From contig JADGIG010000028.1 in NCBI GenBank assembly GCA_018985235.1, positions 1 through 37,665 on the forward strand: a stretch of DNA of 37,665 nucleotides. Reading direction: 5' to 3'. Of the stretch, positions 16,883-27,398 are shown piece by piece. The first letter of the stretch is position 1. Each line of letters opens with the position of its first letter. The notes below the pieces were generated by a model. That model was given only the letters and a program-made list of their open reading frames with translations, was not told where the DNA came from and did no database searches. The position numbers were made by a program, and so were the translations under genes. This DNA is from Sanchytrium tribonematis. Taxonomy: Eukaryota; Sanchytriomycota; Sanchytriomycetes; Sanchytriales; Sanchytriaceae.

Positions 16883-18049
16883 TTATAGTATGATACGTTC
16901 AATTACAATAGCAGATGCTCCTCCTCCGCCGTTGCAAATTCCGGCGCATCCGTATTTTGCCTTTTTGTCATTAAGAATATTCATCAATGTCACTACTACT
17001 CGTATGCCGGAACACCCAAGTGGATGTCCTAATGCAACAGCCCCACCACGAATGTTAACTTTTGACAGAGGTATATTGAGTAGTTGTGCATTAACCAAAC
17101 CAGCTACTGCAAAAGCTTCATTAATCTCATAATAATCTACTTGGTCTAGGGTAATATCTGCTTTTTTTAACGCTTTTGGAATCGCCAAATGCGGGGTTGT
17201 GACAAAATCTACAGAATCTTGCTCAGAATCGGCACACGCGAGAATTTTAAACACTGCATCACCTTTCTTGATGTGTCCATCTTTAAGGTAATTAGACATT
17301 TGCTTCTCACTAACTATTACAACGGCGCTTGCGCCATCACTCAATGGAGATGCGTTTGCTGCCGTGACAGTGCCATCTTTGGTAAAAACTGGTTTTAATT
17401 CTTTGACTTTTTCAACTTTTAGCTTCCGAATATTTTCATCTTCCTTCACAACAGTTTTCTGTCTGCCTCTAATTTCGATGGGAAGAATTTCATTTTTAAA
17501 ACAACCGGAATCCGTAGCTTCAACAGCGCGCCTAAACGATTCTATGGCATAATTATCCTGCTGTTCCCTCGAAATTGAATATTTTTCCGCAGTTCCATCC
17601 GCACACTCCCCCATTAATTTTTTTTGAAAAGGATCCAATAAACCATCATATTGTAGGCCATCTCTTAAGTCCGTGGAGCCATACTTAAGACCCCTATTGA
17701 CGTAGTATGGAGCATTGCTCATTGACTCTGAACCCACTGCCAAAACAGCATCTGCTCCACATAAAATACTCAAATTAGCTATACTAATCGCCTTCATTCC
17801 ACTTGCGCATACTTTGTTGATTTGGGTACCTATTGCTTTTTCAAGACCGCTATGTACACAGACTTGTCTTGCTGGATTTTGTCCTTGATTGGCACTTAGA
17901 ACATGTCCAAAAAATACTTCTTCGATATCATTCTTGACAGGAACTATCTGTGCTACCTCAACAGCTAGATCTATTGCAGACAGACTTGACAGTTGACCTT
18001 GAAAAGATCCAATAGGTGTCCTCTTACCAGAAATAATGAAGGAATGCAT
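16883..18049 (-). CDS. Acetyl-CoA C-acetyltransferase (thiolase II, ERG10 type)
   Basis: These 388 residues contain the thiolase signature throughout. The acyl-enzyme cysteine lies in NKVCASGMKAI (about residue 81-91), then comes NEAFAVAG, the catalytic histidine is in GGAVALGHPLGCSG, and the second cysteine is in CNGGGGASAIV. It condenses two acetyl-CoA into acetoacetyl-CoA, the entry step of the mevalonate/sterol pathway. No N-terminal targeting sequence and no SKL-type tail are seen, so it is probably cytosolic. It lies 36 bp downstream of MCM6 on the same strand. Its stop is 15 bp from the convergent secreted protein gene, and AATAAA overlaps the region after the TAA. Confidence 0.95.
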   Translation of the reverse strand: MHSFIISGKRTPIGSFQGQLSSLSAIDLAVEVAQIVPVKNDIEEVFFGHVLSANQGQNPARQVCVHSGLEKAIGTQINKVCASGMKAISIANLSILCGADAVLAVGSESMSNAPYYVNRGLKYGSTDLRDGLQYDGLLDPFQKKLMGECADGTAEKYSISREQQDNYAIESFRRAVEATDSGCFKNEILPIEIRGRQKTVVKEDENIRKLKVEKVKELKPVFTKDGTVTAANASPLSDGASAVVIVSEKQMSNYLKDGHIKKGDAVFKILACADSEQDSVDFVTTPHLAIPKALKKADITLDQVDYYEINEAFAVAGLVNAQLLNIPLSKVNIRGGAVALGHPLGCSGIRVVVTLMNILNDKKAKYGCAGICNGGGGASAIVIERIIL

Positions 18050-18085
18050 CAGCCCAACTCCTTTTAAAATATATATTTACTTTAC

Positions 18086-20660
18086 TCAAAATTCTACATT
18101 TGGATTTAATCCCACCATAGGGTCTTCTAACAATTGTCCATCCTCGTCCATTTTGTCTTCAATTAACACATTTTCCTTATTAACCAGATGTTTAATAATG
18201 GCTTTTAAAATTCTCTCCAGCTCCACAAGATCATCGGCATCTTGAATTTCTTGTTCCATTTCTTCCATCATGTAAGCAATTAAATCGCTTCTTGGCATCA
18301 TTGGCTCATCGTCACTGACACTCTTAAATTTTAGAATAATTTGCTCCTTTAACTTTGCAAATTTTGATCCTGTTAACTTTACTTTCTTAACTTGCTGTTC
18401 TACACTTTCAATAGCATCCATGGCGTCATTTTGAATCATAATATCCACATCTTCATGCTTAATTTGGGTAGTTGAACTGCTTACCAATCTATACGCTTCT
18501 TTGGCAAATTGAACATGCACCTCATTTTGGCCGTGGAGCCTTGCCAATGCTTCAGATAATCGAATCATGCTTTCCATTTGACGAACAGTAATTCTATCAC
18601 CCATTGCATTAGGATCTGCCTTTTGAAGCATTCTCAATTTTTTAAATGCTTTGCTTAAAAAAAGAGCAGCTTCACTTGTTAAGACTGGTTTGATGGTTCT
18701 ACAAAACTTAATGTAATTTCTCATTTGATCTTCTGTATAAGGTGTCTTGTGTGATTCCATAGGAGTTTGGTTTTTTTCCAACAATCCAGCCTGTAGGTGT
18801 TGTTTTGCAATAAGTTGAGATAATTGTATGTCTGTGGCCTCATCACAATCATCTTTAAGAATAAAAAATAAATCGAATCTGCTCAAAATAGGTCCTGTCA
18901 GTGCAACATTTTGTTTTAGAGTCTTTCTGGAATCATACCTACCAAATACAGGGTTTGCTGCAGCCAGAATACTCGTCCGAGCATTTAATGTGGCTTGTAT
19001 ACCAGCTTTCGAAATGCTAATGGTTTGCTGCTCCATTGCCTCGTGAATAGCTACTTGGTCTTTTGTGTCCATCTTTTCAAATTCATCGATTGCACAAACT
19101 AAATAAATGTAAATTACTTCCTTGATCAGCCAGCATCAAGGCTCCTGCCTCAATTGTAAATTCATTCGTTTCTTCTTCCCTAATAACACTAGCAGTCAAA
19201 CCGGCAGCAGAACTTGCTCGCCCACTTGTAAAAATACTTCGCGGATGAAAGTTACAAACCCATTTTAAAAGTTGAGACTTGGCTGTTCCTGGATCTCCGA
19301 CGAGAAGTATATTAACATCTCCGCGAAGATTGATTTGCTCTGGCGTCTGTTTGTGGACGCCACTGATCAATTGCAGTAAAATTCCTTTTTTGATATCATC
19401 ATGTCCAAATACACTTGGGGCCACACATTTTACAAAATTATTGTATATATTACTATCTTGGGTCATTTTTAATAATTGATTTCTTTGACTTTCAGTGAAA
19501 CATTTTTCCAAAATTTGATTTGGATCTAACAAATCAGGATCCAACCAGTATTCTGCCATTTCATCGTTATTAGCGGACTGTGATGCAAGAGCAGATGTTG
19601 GTTGCGTTGTTGGTAAATTGTCTGTCTGTGTTAGTCTGGATTTGAAAGAATCGTCAGTCGCAAGGTCATCGATATTTTGTCGCTTTCTTACTGACGGTTG
19701 TATAATTTTGATGCTCCCACTTACAACCTTAACATGGCTAGCCATAAATACAAGCTTGTGGCTTAATTCCCTTACACCCAAATCTTTAAAACCACTTACA
19801 CCTCCTGCGTTAGTTTTTTGGTCTTTTCCTCCTCTTCGTATCTCTACACCACCCAATTTAAGAGAATATGCCGAAATGTCTGGTATTGCAAGCAGGCATC
19901 CACTGATGCAACATTTGTCACCAGCCTTTGCTGTTTCTACAATGTCTCCACGGCAGATAACTTCGATTGTCCTGGGCATGGCTCCACTTGGTATTTCATC
20001 AGAACTTTCTTGAAATCTTAATTTTTGCCAATTTAAAAATTTGGAATTTTGTAACTGTAAATCAAACTGAACATTATTTTGACATGAAGTGTCAGGGCAA
20101 ACTTTTGGTTCAGTATAACGAAATTCTTGTTCAACGTTTTTAATGTCTGTCCCACATTCTCTGCAAGTAAAATTTCCTACAGTTAATTCTGGGCGAACAT
20201 CGCTGGTCCTAGTTACCGTTCCAACAACTTCTACCAACTCTCCAATTTTCTCGCACCCCAAATGCCTGAGTTGCATAGTTTGCATGACTTGATCGAAAGC
20301 TACCATAAAATGTCTCATAGGTCTATGATTTTCATTGTAAAGTGGCAATTGCATTCCGATGCCTCCGTCAGGAATAACTGGCATCTCTCCATCAGCATAT
20401 AAAAGTGCAGGGCAATGCTTATATACGAGGTATTCTGCTGCTTTACTAAGATATGGCAAAAATCTGTAATAATACTTGTATATTGCAGTACTGAAAGTCG
20501 AATCGAAACTGATTAGGTGTCTCATATTAACCATTAAAGTTGTCTTGTCTGTGTCTTTAAGACTCTTCAACTGACTGATGTAAACTTTTCTGTTCTTAAT
20601 TTGAAATGTCTCTACAAATTGAACAAACCTTTCGGCTGCTTTGCGTTCCAAATCATCCAT
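18086..20660 (-). CDS. MCM6 replicative helicase subunit, one 19-nt intron
   Basis: Exons 20660-19118 and 19098-18086 encode 851 residues. The N-terminal domain has a CxxC-x18-CxxxxC zinc site (Cys166, 169, 188, 193) and the RPELTVGNFTC segment. It continues with NWQKLRFQESSDEIPSGAMPR, matching the MCM6-specific KVRIQE...LPRGSIPR stretch. The AAA+ domain has Walker A GDPGTAKSQ (455-463), Walker B ADQGICAIDEFEKM (511-524) and the arginine-finger motif LSRFDLFF. The C-terminal part is the usual winged-helix region. It is a subunit of the MCM2-7 helicase for DNA replication. Reading without the intron would stop in the middle of Walker B. The ATG at 20660 is the first in frame. Confidence 0.95.
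19099..19117 (-). other. 19-nt intron splitting the MCM6 Walker B motif
   Basis: The sequence is GTAATTTACATTTATTTAG, in phase 1 inside the isoleucine codon of ADQGICAIDEFEKM. Conservation of that motif on both sides makes the splice sites unambiguous. Confidence 0.95.
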
Positions 20661-20798
20661 GTTTGACAATGGCAAAAATAATTTTTTTAAACTATTAAGC
20701 AATAACAAACAATAATGAACATTCTTGTTCTCAATTGATTTCGAGCATATGATTGTGTGGAACGGAAAAAGAAAAGTGGTACAACTTACATAAATTTA

Positions 20799-23700
20799 TT
20801 AATTAGTGGATAATTTTTGCTGATCAACCAAAATCGTATAATTTCCATTTTTTGCATACAACTCATCGTGAGTTCCAATTTCTATGATTTCGCCGTTTTT
20901 CAGGACTATGATTTTATGAGCATCTTGAATTGTTGAAAGTCGATGTGCAATTACGATTGTTGTTCGATTTTGAGATGCCTCCTCTAATGCTTTTTGAACA
21001 ATTTTCTCGCTTTCGGTATCCAAAGCACTGGTAGATTCATCTAATAAAAGAAATTTTGGATCTCTATAGAGCGCTCGAGCAATTACGATTCTTTGCTTTT
21101 GACCACCTGAAGCGGTGGTATTACCGATTAAAGTGTCAAACTTTTCTGGTAAATTGTCAATAAAGTCAAAAATATTGGCCTGGCGAGCACATTTTTCGAC
21201 TTTTTCCCTATCAATCATATCCGCGCCAAACGCAATATTTTCGTTGATAGTTCCACGAAACAAAATCGGGTCTTGAGAAACTAATGCCATTTGATCTCTT
21301 AGATATTTGGGCTGCCACTTTTTTAAATCTACATTTTCACAGGCGACATTACCGGCTGTCGGGTCGTAAAATCGTTCTAAAAGCTGAATGATTGTAGACT
21401 TTCCGCTTCCACTTTGACCAACAAGAGCGGTGGTTTTTCCGACTTCAAAATTTTCTGTAATTCCCTTCAAAATTTTCATATCCTTGCGATTTGGATAGTA
21501 AAATTCCACGTTATTTAATGTTGCTGTTCCTTGAACATCTACCGGCTTCTCTCCGGCATCTTGAAGAGAATTTATGGCGCTCTCCCTATCAACAATTTCG
21601 AAATAAACTTGAGCTGCCACTGCAGCACGGCTCATTACTGATAGCTGTGCAAGAGCTTGACCGATTCCGGTCATTGAAAATACAACAGGAAAAATAACTC
21701 CAAACAAATCCTCAAAGCCGATCTTTCCCGCAATTAAATACAGCGAAGCTAACCAAAATGCGTATGCCAGAACAAAAAACATAGCCGCTTGGGAGATAGC
21801 AAAGTACACACTGCTGGTTAAAGTGCTTTTCAGTGCTTCTTGATGTGGTTTTTCTGTTCGATGCTCAAAGTAATCCAAAAATGCTTCCTCCCTATTAAGG
21901 CTCAGAACTGTGCGAATATTTTGAACTGCATCACATGCAATTGTTGAAGCTTTTTGATACTCATCGCGCAATTTTTTAGTCATTCCTTCCATGACTCTCT
22001 TTCGCATAATTCCCATAAATATTATGAGAGGCACAGCAATCGCAATTAAAGCCGTTAACTCAGCATTGTGATAAAACGCAATACCTAGACCAGTTGCGAC
22101 TGTTGCTAAAGATTGAATGATAACCCCCATTAGTTGCCCTGTGAGGCTTCTTATTTTGTCAGCCTCCTCACTTAATTGGGCACTTAGTGTACCGCTATTG
22201 TGCAATGGCTCGTCAAAAAAGCCAATTTCTTTCTCCAGAATCCCTTTGAACATACTATTTCTAATCATAACAGTTAATCGTTCTCCTGAAATGGAAAAGC
22301 AGGCAACTTGAGTGAATAGCGCCACAAATGCGCAAACCGCCAATACCAAAAACATATAAACCCAAAAAGTGGATTTTTCTACAACCTCATCATGAGTTCC
22401 AGCAAACACCGTTAAAATTTGACTTAAAATGACTGTATAAAGAGGGAAAATTGCACCATTGGCACAAGCTCCAATAAATCCTATAGTTAACAATGGCCAG
22501 TCATTTTTCTGCATTTTAAATAGTCTTGCAATCGGCCATTTTGTGATGGGAACTTTTGTCCTTTTTATAGTTTCTGCTTTCACCACATCAGCCTTGATAA
22601 CTTCTTTCGTCTCTTCTTTGGAGGTGGTAGTGACTCTTGGACGATCATTTGCACCTCTTAATCCCTGGGCCTTAACTAATGCATAAAAATCACCCTGTTT
22701 TGCGACCAACTCTTCGTATGTTCCAGTTTCACAAATGAAGCCTTTATTCATTACAACAATCATATCAGCATCTTTAATGGTTGAGAGCCTATGTGCAATG
22801 ACAAACGTAGTTCTATTTTCCGCAGCTTTGTCCAGCGCTTCTTGAACTACTTTCTCTGAGGTGCTGTCCAAAGCTGAAGTTGCTTCATCAAGCAAAATTA
22901 TAGAAGGGTCTTTCATGAGCGCCCGAGCTATAGCAATTCGTTGACGTTGTCCTCCACTCATTTGTCCACCTTTCTCACCAACAGTTGTGTCGTAAGAATG
23001 CGGAAATTGTTCTATAAAGTCGTGTGCTAAAGAGAGTTTGCAGCATTGTTTAATCTTATCCATATTTAAAGCTATCAAGCTTGCTCTCTCCTTAAAGTTA
23101 AATTCCTTTGCTCCCAGCATTACGTTTTCAGATATGGAGGTGTCAAATAAAACTGGTTCTTGACTTACTAAACCAATCTGCTGTCTCCACCAATTCGTAT
23201 CGATTTCATTTAGTGGAATTCCATCCACTAAAATTGTACCTTCATCAGGATCATAAAATTTTTGTAAAAGCTGAACAATAGTACTTTTTCCACTGCCTGA
23301 GCTTCCTACCAATGCAACTTTTTGGCCGGGTTTAATTTTGAGAGTGAAGCCTTTTAATACCTGAGTATCTTTTCTTGTTGGATACGAAAACTTGACATTT
23401 TCGAAATTGATCTCGCCTTTAAAGTCTTTGATTACTTTTCCAGGTAACGGTTTTTTGATTTCATTCACAATTTGCCTAACTTCTCCCCAAGCTCCAGATG
23501 CACTTTTTATATCTCCCAATGCTGGACCAATTTGCCCCAAAGCAAAAGCACCTAAGTAAATTTCAACTACCAATTAAAACAGCGAAAAAAACATTAAGCA
23601 CGTCACCTCCGGTCATGCTTCCGCTTTTAGTAGAACCATCAGGCAACTTTCCTTCTGCTACTTTCTCAGAACCGTACCAAAAACCAAGAGCGTAAGTTCC

Positions 23701-24570
23701 AAATAAGATTAGCATCAAATTTCCAATAGTTAGTGCTGTTTTCAGCGACTTCGACACACCTAAACGATAAGCAGCATCAATTTGTTTTACAAATTTGCTA
23801 TAAAAGTAATTTTGACTATTATACGCACATACAATTCTAATATTTGCAAGAACTTCTTGAGCTAGCCCACCCGCTTCTGCATATCTCTTCTGAGTCAAGT
23901 CGGCTGCTGTTGCCATAATTCTTCCGAAAATAGCCATGCTTATCGCCAACAAAGGGGTTGTGCTCAGCATTACCAAGGCCATGTCCCAGCCTTTAACTAA
24001 TCCAATTACGAAACCGCTTATAAATGTGGAAACAGACTGGATGGGAACCGGAAATCTTTCAGATATTCCTTCTTGAATCATGCTGATGCTACTCACCAAG
24101 TGAGTTACCAATTCGCCAGGTTTACGAACATCGTGAAATGAAACAGGCTGGTAAAGTAAACTTTTTAGGTATAAGAGTCTTAGTTTCCTGGTTTGAACTT
24201 CTCCCGTATACATCCAAAATGCTTCTTGTAAATATCCCAGAACAAAAACAACTGCTCCAACAATACTCAAAGCAGTAACTACATAAATCACATCTGCATT
24301 CAAATCGTCCAAAGCTTTTTGTTTGATAGCTTCATACTTTGCAGCTGGGAAGTGTAATACTTGTGTGAAGTAACTCTCATGAGAGGAGGTGTAACCATAA
24401 GTGGAAAATGACGTGATAATGTTCCCCATAAAAATAGACTGAAGGGGGAGAGCAATACCCATTCCTATAGCCGCAAGAGTTCCCACAATCATCATGACTT
24501 TATCACTGGTTGTCCCATATTTTTGAAAGATTTCAGATAATTTTCCACCATTACTTTTTTTCCTAGCCAT
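20799..24570 (-). CDS. Full-length ABCB (P-glycoprotein-type) transporter, one 19-nt intron
   Basis: Exons 24570-23571 and 23551-20799 encode 1250 residues in the order TMD1-NBD1-TMD2-NBD2. NBD1 has Walker A GSSGSGKST (416-424), signature MSGGQRQR (about 531-538) and Walker B IILLDEATSALD. NBD2 has Walker A GQSGSGKST (about 1045), signature ASGGQKQR (about 1147) and Walker B FLLLDESTSALD. Both ATP sites keep their catalytic glutamate or its serine-flanked equivalent and the H-loop (IAHRLST). It would export lipids, peptides or drugs across the plasma or an internal membrane, with the substrate unknown. The intron at 23552-23570 lies in the last helix of TMD1 and joins FFAVLIG to AFALGQIGPAL. 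Without it the gene would look like two halves. Confidence 0.95.
23552..23570 (-). other. 19-nt intron in the ABCB transporter
   Basis: The sequence is GTAGTTGAAATTTACTTAG, in phase 1. Splicing restores the conserved VLIGAFALGQIGP segment of transmembrane helix 6. Retention gives a stop two codons later. Confidence 0.93.
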
Positions 24571-24629
24571 ATGCAGTTTCAGAAGTTGACGGCGTTAAAT
24601 TCGATCATTATGTTAAAGGACGTAATTTA

Positions 24630-25394
24630 TTACCAGCCGTTACTTCTCTCTCTTTTTTTCATGAATTTGGTTGGCTTGGCTGAATCAAATGGCCTTTCAT
24701 GAGCTCTTTTATTAGATTTTGGTTGATTTTTTGTAGACTCACGAATGTCTTTTAAGATTTTAAAATCTTCACGAAGACCTTTCATTTCGTCATTTAAAGT
24801 TTGAGAGGCTAATTTCTGATACATTTTTTTATCTTTTTTAGTACGCTGTATTCTCAAAAAATTGTCTTCCTCTATAGACTCACGTTCTTTAATTTTTTGC
24901 TGTATTTTATCATTGGAACGATCAAACGCATAGGAAGCAGTTCCATCAGCTAGCATTTCTTCTGGTTTGTCGTCAATTTCCATTTGAAAGTCACGCATAA
25001 TTCTAGAATTGGCGAGTTTAGATCTTTTCTTTTCATTTACGACCTTCTTGTGTTCTTTATCGTAAAACTGTGTCTGTGATATCTTGGGAGGTTTATAGGT
25101 TGTGCCTTTTTGAACGCTGAAATCGCTTAGGTCTGGTTTGAAGGAAAGATTAGGATTCGAGGATTCTAAAGATTTTGAGAGCTTATCAATTTTATAAGAT
25201 TGCAACTTTTCCAGTACAATTGCTTTCTCTAAAACTAGCCGCAATTTCACCAACCTTTTCACGAGATTTTGATCAATGCATCCAAATTGAATTTTATAAT
25301 TAAGGAGCTCTTCCAGTCTCAAATTATATTCTAATTGTGCAAGATTTTTTAAATGAAGAATTGCCAAACCTTTTTCACAATTGCCAAATTCCAT
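24630..25394 (-). CDS. Lcp5/neuroguidin (Sas10/C1D family), small-subunit processome
   Basis: The protein has 254 residues from the ATG at 25394. The N-terminal Sas10/C1D helical domain (EKGLAILHLKNLAQLEY...LVKRLVKLRLVLEK) is followed by LSFKPDLSDF. Next comes the neuroguidin-type motif YKPPKISQTQFYDKE..., with KKRSKLANSRIMRDF and DKPEEM, and then a basic tail (KFMKKRERSNGW). In yeast Lcp5 is an essential U3-associated factor for 18S rRNA processing in the nucleolus. It is located 29 bp after a lysine-rich gene on the same strand and has AATAAA right after the TAA. Confidence 0.88.
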   Translation of the reverse strand: MEFGNCEKGLAILHLKNLAQLEYNLRLEELLNYKIQFGCIDQNLVKRLVKLRLVLEKAIVLEKLQSYKIDKLSKSLESSNPNLSFKPDLSDFSVQKGTTYKPPKISQTQFYDKEHKKVVNEKKRSKLANSRIMRDFQMEIDDKPEEMLADGTASYAFDRSNDKIQQKIKERESIEEDNFLRIQRTKKDKKMYQKLASQTLNDEMKGLREDFKILKDIRESTKNQPKSNKRAHERPFDSAKPTKFMKKRERSNGW

Positions 25395-25423
25395 GTTTTG
25401 CCCTATCAAATAATTTGATTTTA

Positions 25424-25792
25424 TTATAATAATTTTTTGACAGACTTAATGAGCTCCCGAGATACTTTTATGTCGGTCTTTTCTTGCTGCGCTCTACGTG
25501 GTTTAACTTTTTTCTCAATCTGACCATTTTCCTTCTTTTTCTTTCTTATCCCCATGGTAATTCGAAGAGAGTGCTTTTGGCGATTCGGTACAAAATAATT
25601 CAAATGCTTTAGATCGTTTTCGACTGTTTTTTTCTTTTTTAGTTGAGATTCTTTTGAAGAAGTGTATTTGGCTATAAGTCCATGCATAGTACTAAAATCC
25701 TCACCTTCAGTATCTAAAATCGAATTTTCTTTTCTAGTATAACCTGCTCTATATACAGGAGGATCATCAATTTTGATAATTGTTGGTGCCAT
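25424..25792 (-). CDS. Hypothetical lysine-rich protein, probably nuclear
   Basis: These 122 residues start at an ATG. The N-terminal third is acidic (KIDDPPVYRAGYTR...LDTEGEDFSTMHGLI), the rest strongly basic with LKKKKT, IRKKKKENGQIEKKVKPRR and KSVKKLL, which look like nuclear or nucleolar localisation signals. I do not recognise a family. Its position next to Lcp5 may hint at ribosome biogenesis, but this is weak. Its TATA or other promoter elements are not clear in the 105-bp divergent gap to the gene at 25898. Confidence 0.6.
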   Translation of the reverse strand: MAPTIIKIDDPPVYRAGYTRKENSILDTEGEDFSTMHGLIAKYTSSKESQLKKKKTVENDLKHLNYFVPNRQKHSLRITMGIRKKKKENGQIEKKVKPRRAQQEKTDIKVSRELIKSVKKLL

Positions 25793-25897
25793 TGTTGTGA
25801 GGAGGTTTGAAGTTATATTTTAAAGCGAATGAAAAATAGTGAATGACCAATATTAATTATTAGTTGCACCATCGCTACAAGGGGAAAAGCTATATTG

Positions 25898-27397
25898 ATG
25901 CAGGTACAAATATTCTTGACTGATGCAGTACCTGATAGCGACGGGACCTTTATAAATCAATATGAAGAAATAACAAAAGACAAGAAGAATGTAACACTAG
26001 TCTGCTGTTGTGATTCAAAGCTTTTATTTTTCCTGAGAAAAGCAAAATATGAAAGGATCAATTTATATTTTCCATTCGAGTTGGACTACTCATTTTTAAA
26101 ACAAATACTAAATTTGGGCCTCACATTGACACTAAATTGTTCTCCTGAATACTTCAAATATGAAATGGAATCGTTTAATATTGTATACCTGAAGGTTTCA
26201 AACAAGAATGAATTATTTAGAATGGCAAGAATACTACGATTAAAGATTGCGCAGAATCGAAACTATCAGCAGCTTTTAAAATATACAAGTACCGACGCCG
26301 AATATCCTTTGAAACTTTTCATACCGCCAATTGATATTATTCAAAGGCATTGCGCTGATGAAGAATTTTTGTCTTACTGCCTTGCTTATATGAACTTATT
26401 AAAGCATGGAATGGAATCAGCCAAGCCGTTTTTAAATGAAACTATTAGAGATAAGCATCCAAAAATTAAGTCTTGCGAAAAGATCAGACTATCTCATCCT
26501 GAAGCTATATGTATTGTTCAAGATGTTGAGCTTCTCAAACAGATCTCTTGTGTCATGAATTGTATGTCTTACAATGCATTTCTTGAACAACGGTTAAAAC
26601 ATGAAATTTTCCGTACCATCATTTTAGTAGATATACCATTTACTCCAATTTTTAGAATATATGGTGCAAACGTTTGCTTTTGTCTTATCACGGAACCAGA
26701 ACTCACTGAAGTTGATTTGAAATTAAGAAACAAAGAATTTTTATCTAAATTAAATGGTAAGACAAAAATATTGTCAGGAGGCAAATGCAAAGATCAGGGT
26801 GACTTCAATCTATTACTACATCACAAAAGAAGTAGCAGTAGGTCATCATCTGTCAAAAACGTACTCGCTGGTACTAGCACAAAGCAGGAACATGAAGCAT
26901 CAGACTCAAATTCCCTATCCGTGATTAAAAAAGACTCAAATTCCCAGCAAGAAAACCATAGAAAATTAATCAAGGCAAATATACAAACTCCTAGTAGATC
27001 CATGATATCAAAGCTCTCTTCAGAAACACCTATTAAAAGCAGAAAGGGCAAAAACATTATTTTATCACAAACTCCAATCGAGAAAGAAAATTTAAAGATT
27101 CCAAAAGAGGAATGCGAATTGCTTGAGTATGAGGCAAGCTGTAGTGACAAAAAAACTGATACATCTTTCAGCAACATTAGCGATACGCAAGACCGTGAAT
27201 TTATTGATAAAGCTTCTCCTCAACATTTGGAAAGTAGCGATTTAAAAATTTATCGCCCAGAATTTTCTCCACTACATTATAATCCGCCAAAATTTAAGCC
27301 TATTTTAGTTACAGACGAAGAAGACATTGATGATTCAGTTGGAAGTCTAGATCAATTTGTCATAGATCAGATACAGTTTTCCAGTGACTACTTGTAA
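25898..27397 (+). CDS. Orphan protein with alpha/beta N-terminus and disordered basic tail
   Basis: The protein has 499 residues from the ATG at 25898. Residues 1-300 are mixed strands and helices (NVTLVCCCDSKLLFFLRKA, LTLTLNCSPEYF, RTIILVDIPFTPIFRIYGANVCFCLI), possibly two Rossmann-like halves. From about 305 on it is Ser/Lys-rich and low-complexity (SSSRSSSVKN, TPSRSMISKLSSETP), then ends with an acidic patch (DEEDIDDSVGSL). Several S/T-P sites suggest cell-cycle kinase control. I recognise no enzyme motif. Its stop is 1 bp from that of the convergent tyrosine-rich gene. Confidence 0.65.
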   Translation: MQVQIFLTDAVPDSDGTFINQYEEITKDKKNVTLVCCCDSKLLFFLRKAKYERINLYFPFELDYSFLKQILNLGLTLTLNCSPEYFKYEMESFNIVYLKVSNKNELFRMARILRLKIAQNRNYQQLLKYTSTDAEYPLKLFIPPIDIIQRHCADEEFLSYCLAYMNLLKHGMESAKPFLNETIRDKHPKIKSCEKIRLSHPEAICIVQDVELLKQISCVMNCMSYNAFLEQRLKHEIFRTIILVDIPFTPIFRIYGANVCFCLITEPELTEVDLKLRNKEFLSKLNGKTKILSGGKCKDQGDFNLLLHHKRSSSRSSSVKNVLAGTSTKQEHEASDSNSLSVIKKDSNSQQENHRKLIKANIQTPSRSMISKLSSETPIKSRKGKNIILSQTPIEKENLKIPKEECELLEYEASCSDKKTDTSFSNISDTQDREFIDKASPQHLESSDLKIYRPEFSPLHYNPPKFKPILVTDEEDIDDSVGSLDQFVIDQIQFSSDYL

Positions 27398-27398
27398 T

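Noticed and set aside
19618-20013. Long open frame antisense to MCM6
   Set aside because: It lies fully within a conserved helicase gene and its translation is composition-driven, with no domain.
18086-20708. MCM6 as two separate genes or a frameshifted pseudogene
   Set aside because: A 19-nt GT-AG segment at 19099-19117 joins both halves exactly inside the Walker B motif, and the same pattern recurs in other genes.
20799-24570. ABC transporter as a half-size protein plus a separate membrane protein
   Set aside because: Removing 23552-23570 yields one continuous 1250-residue ABCB protein with a conserved helix across the joint.
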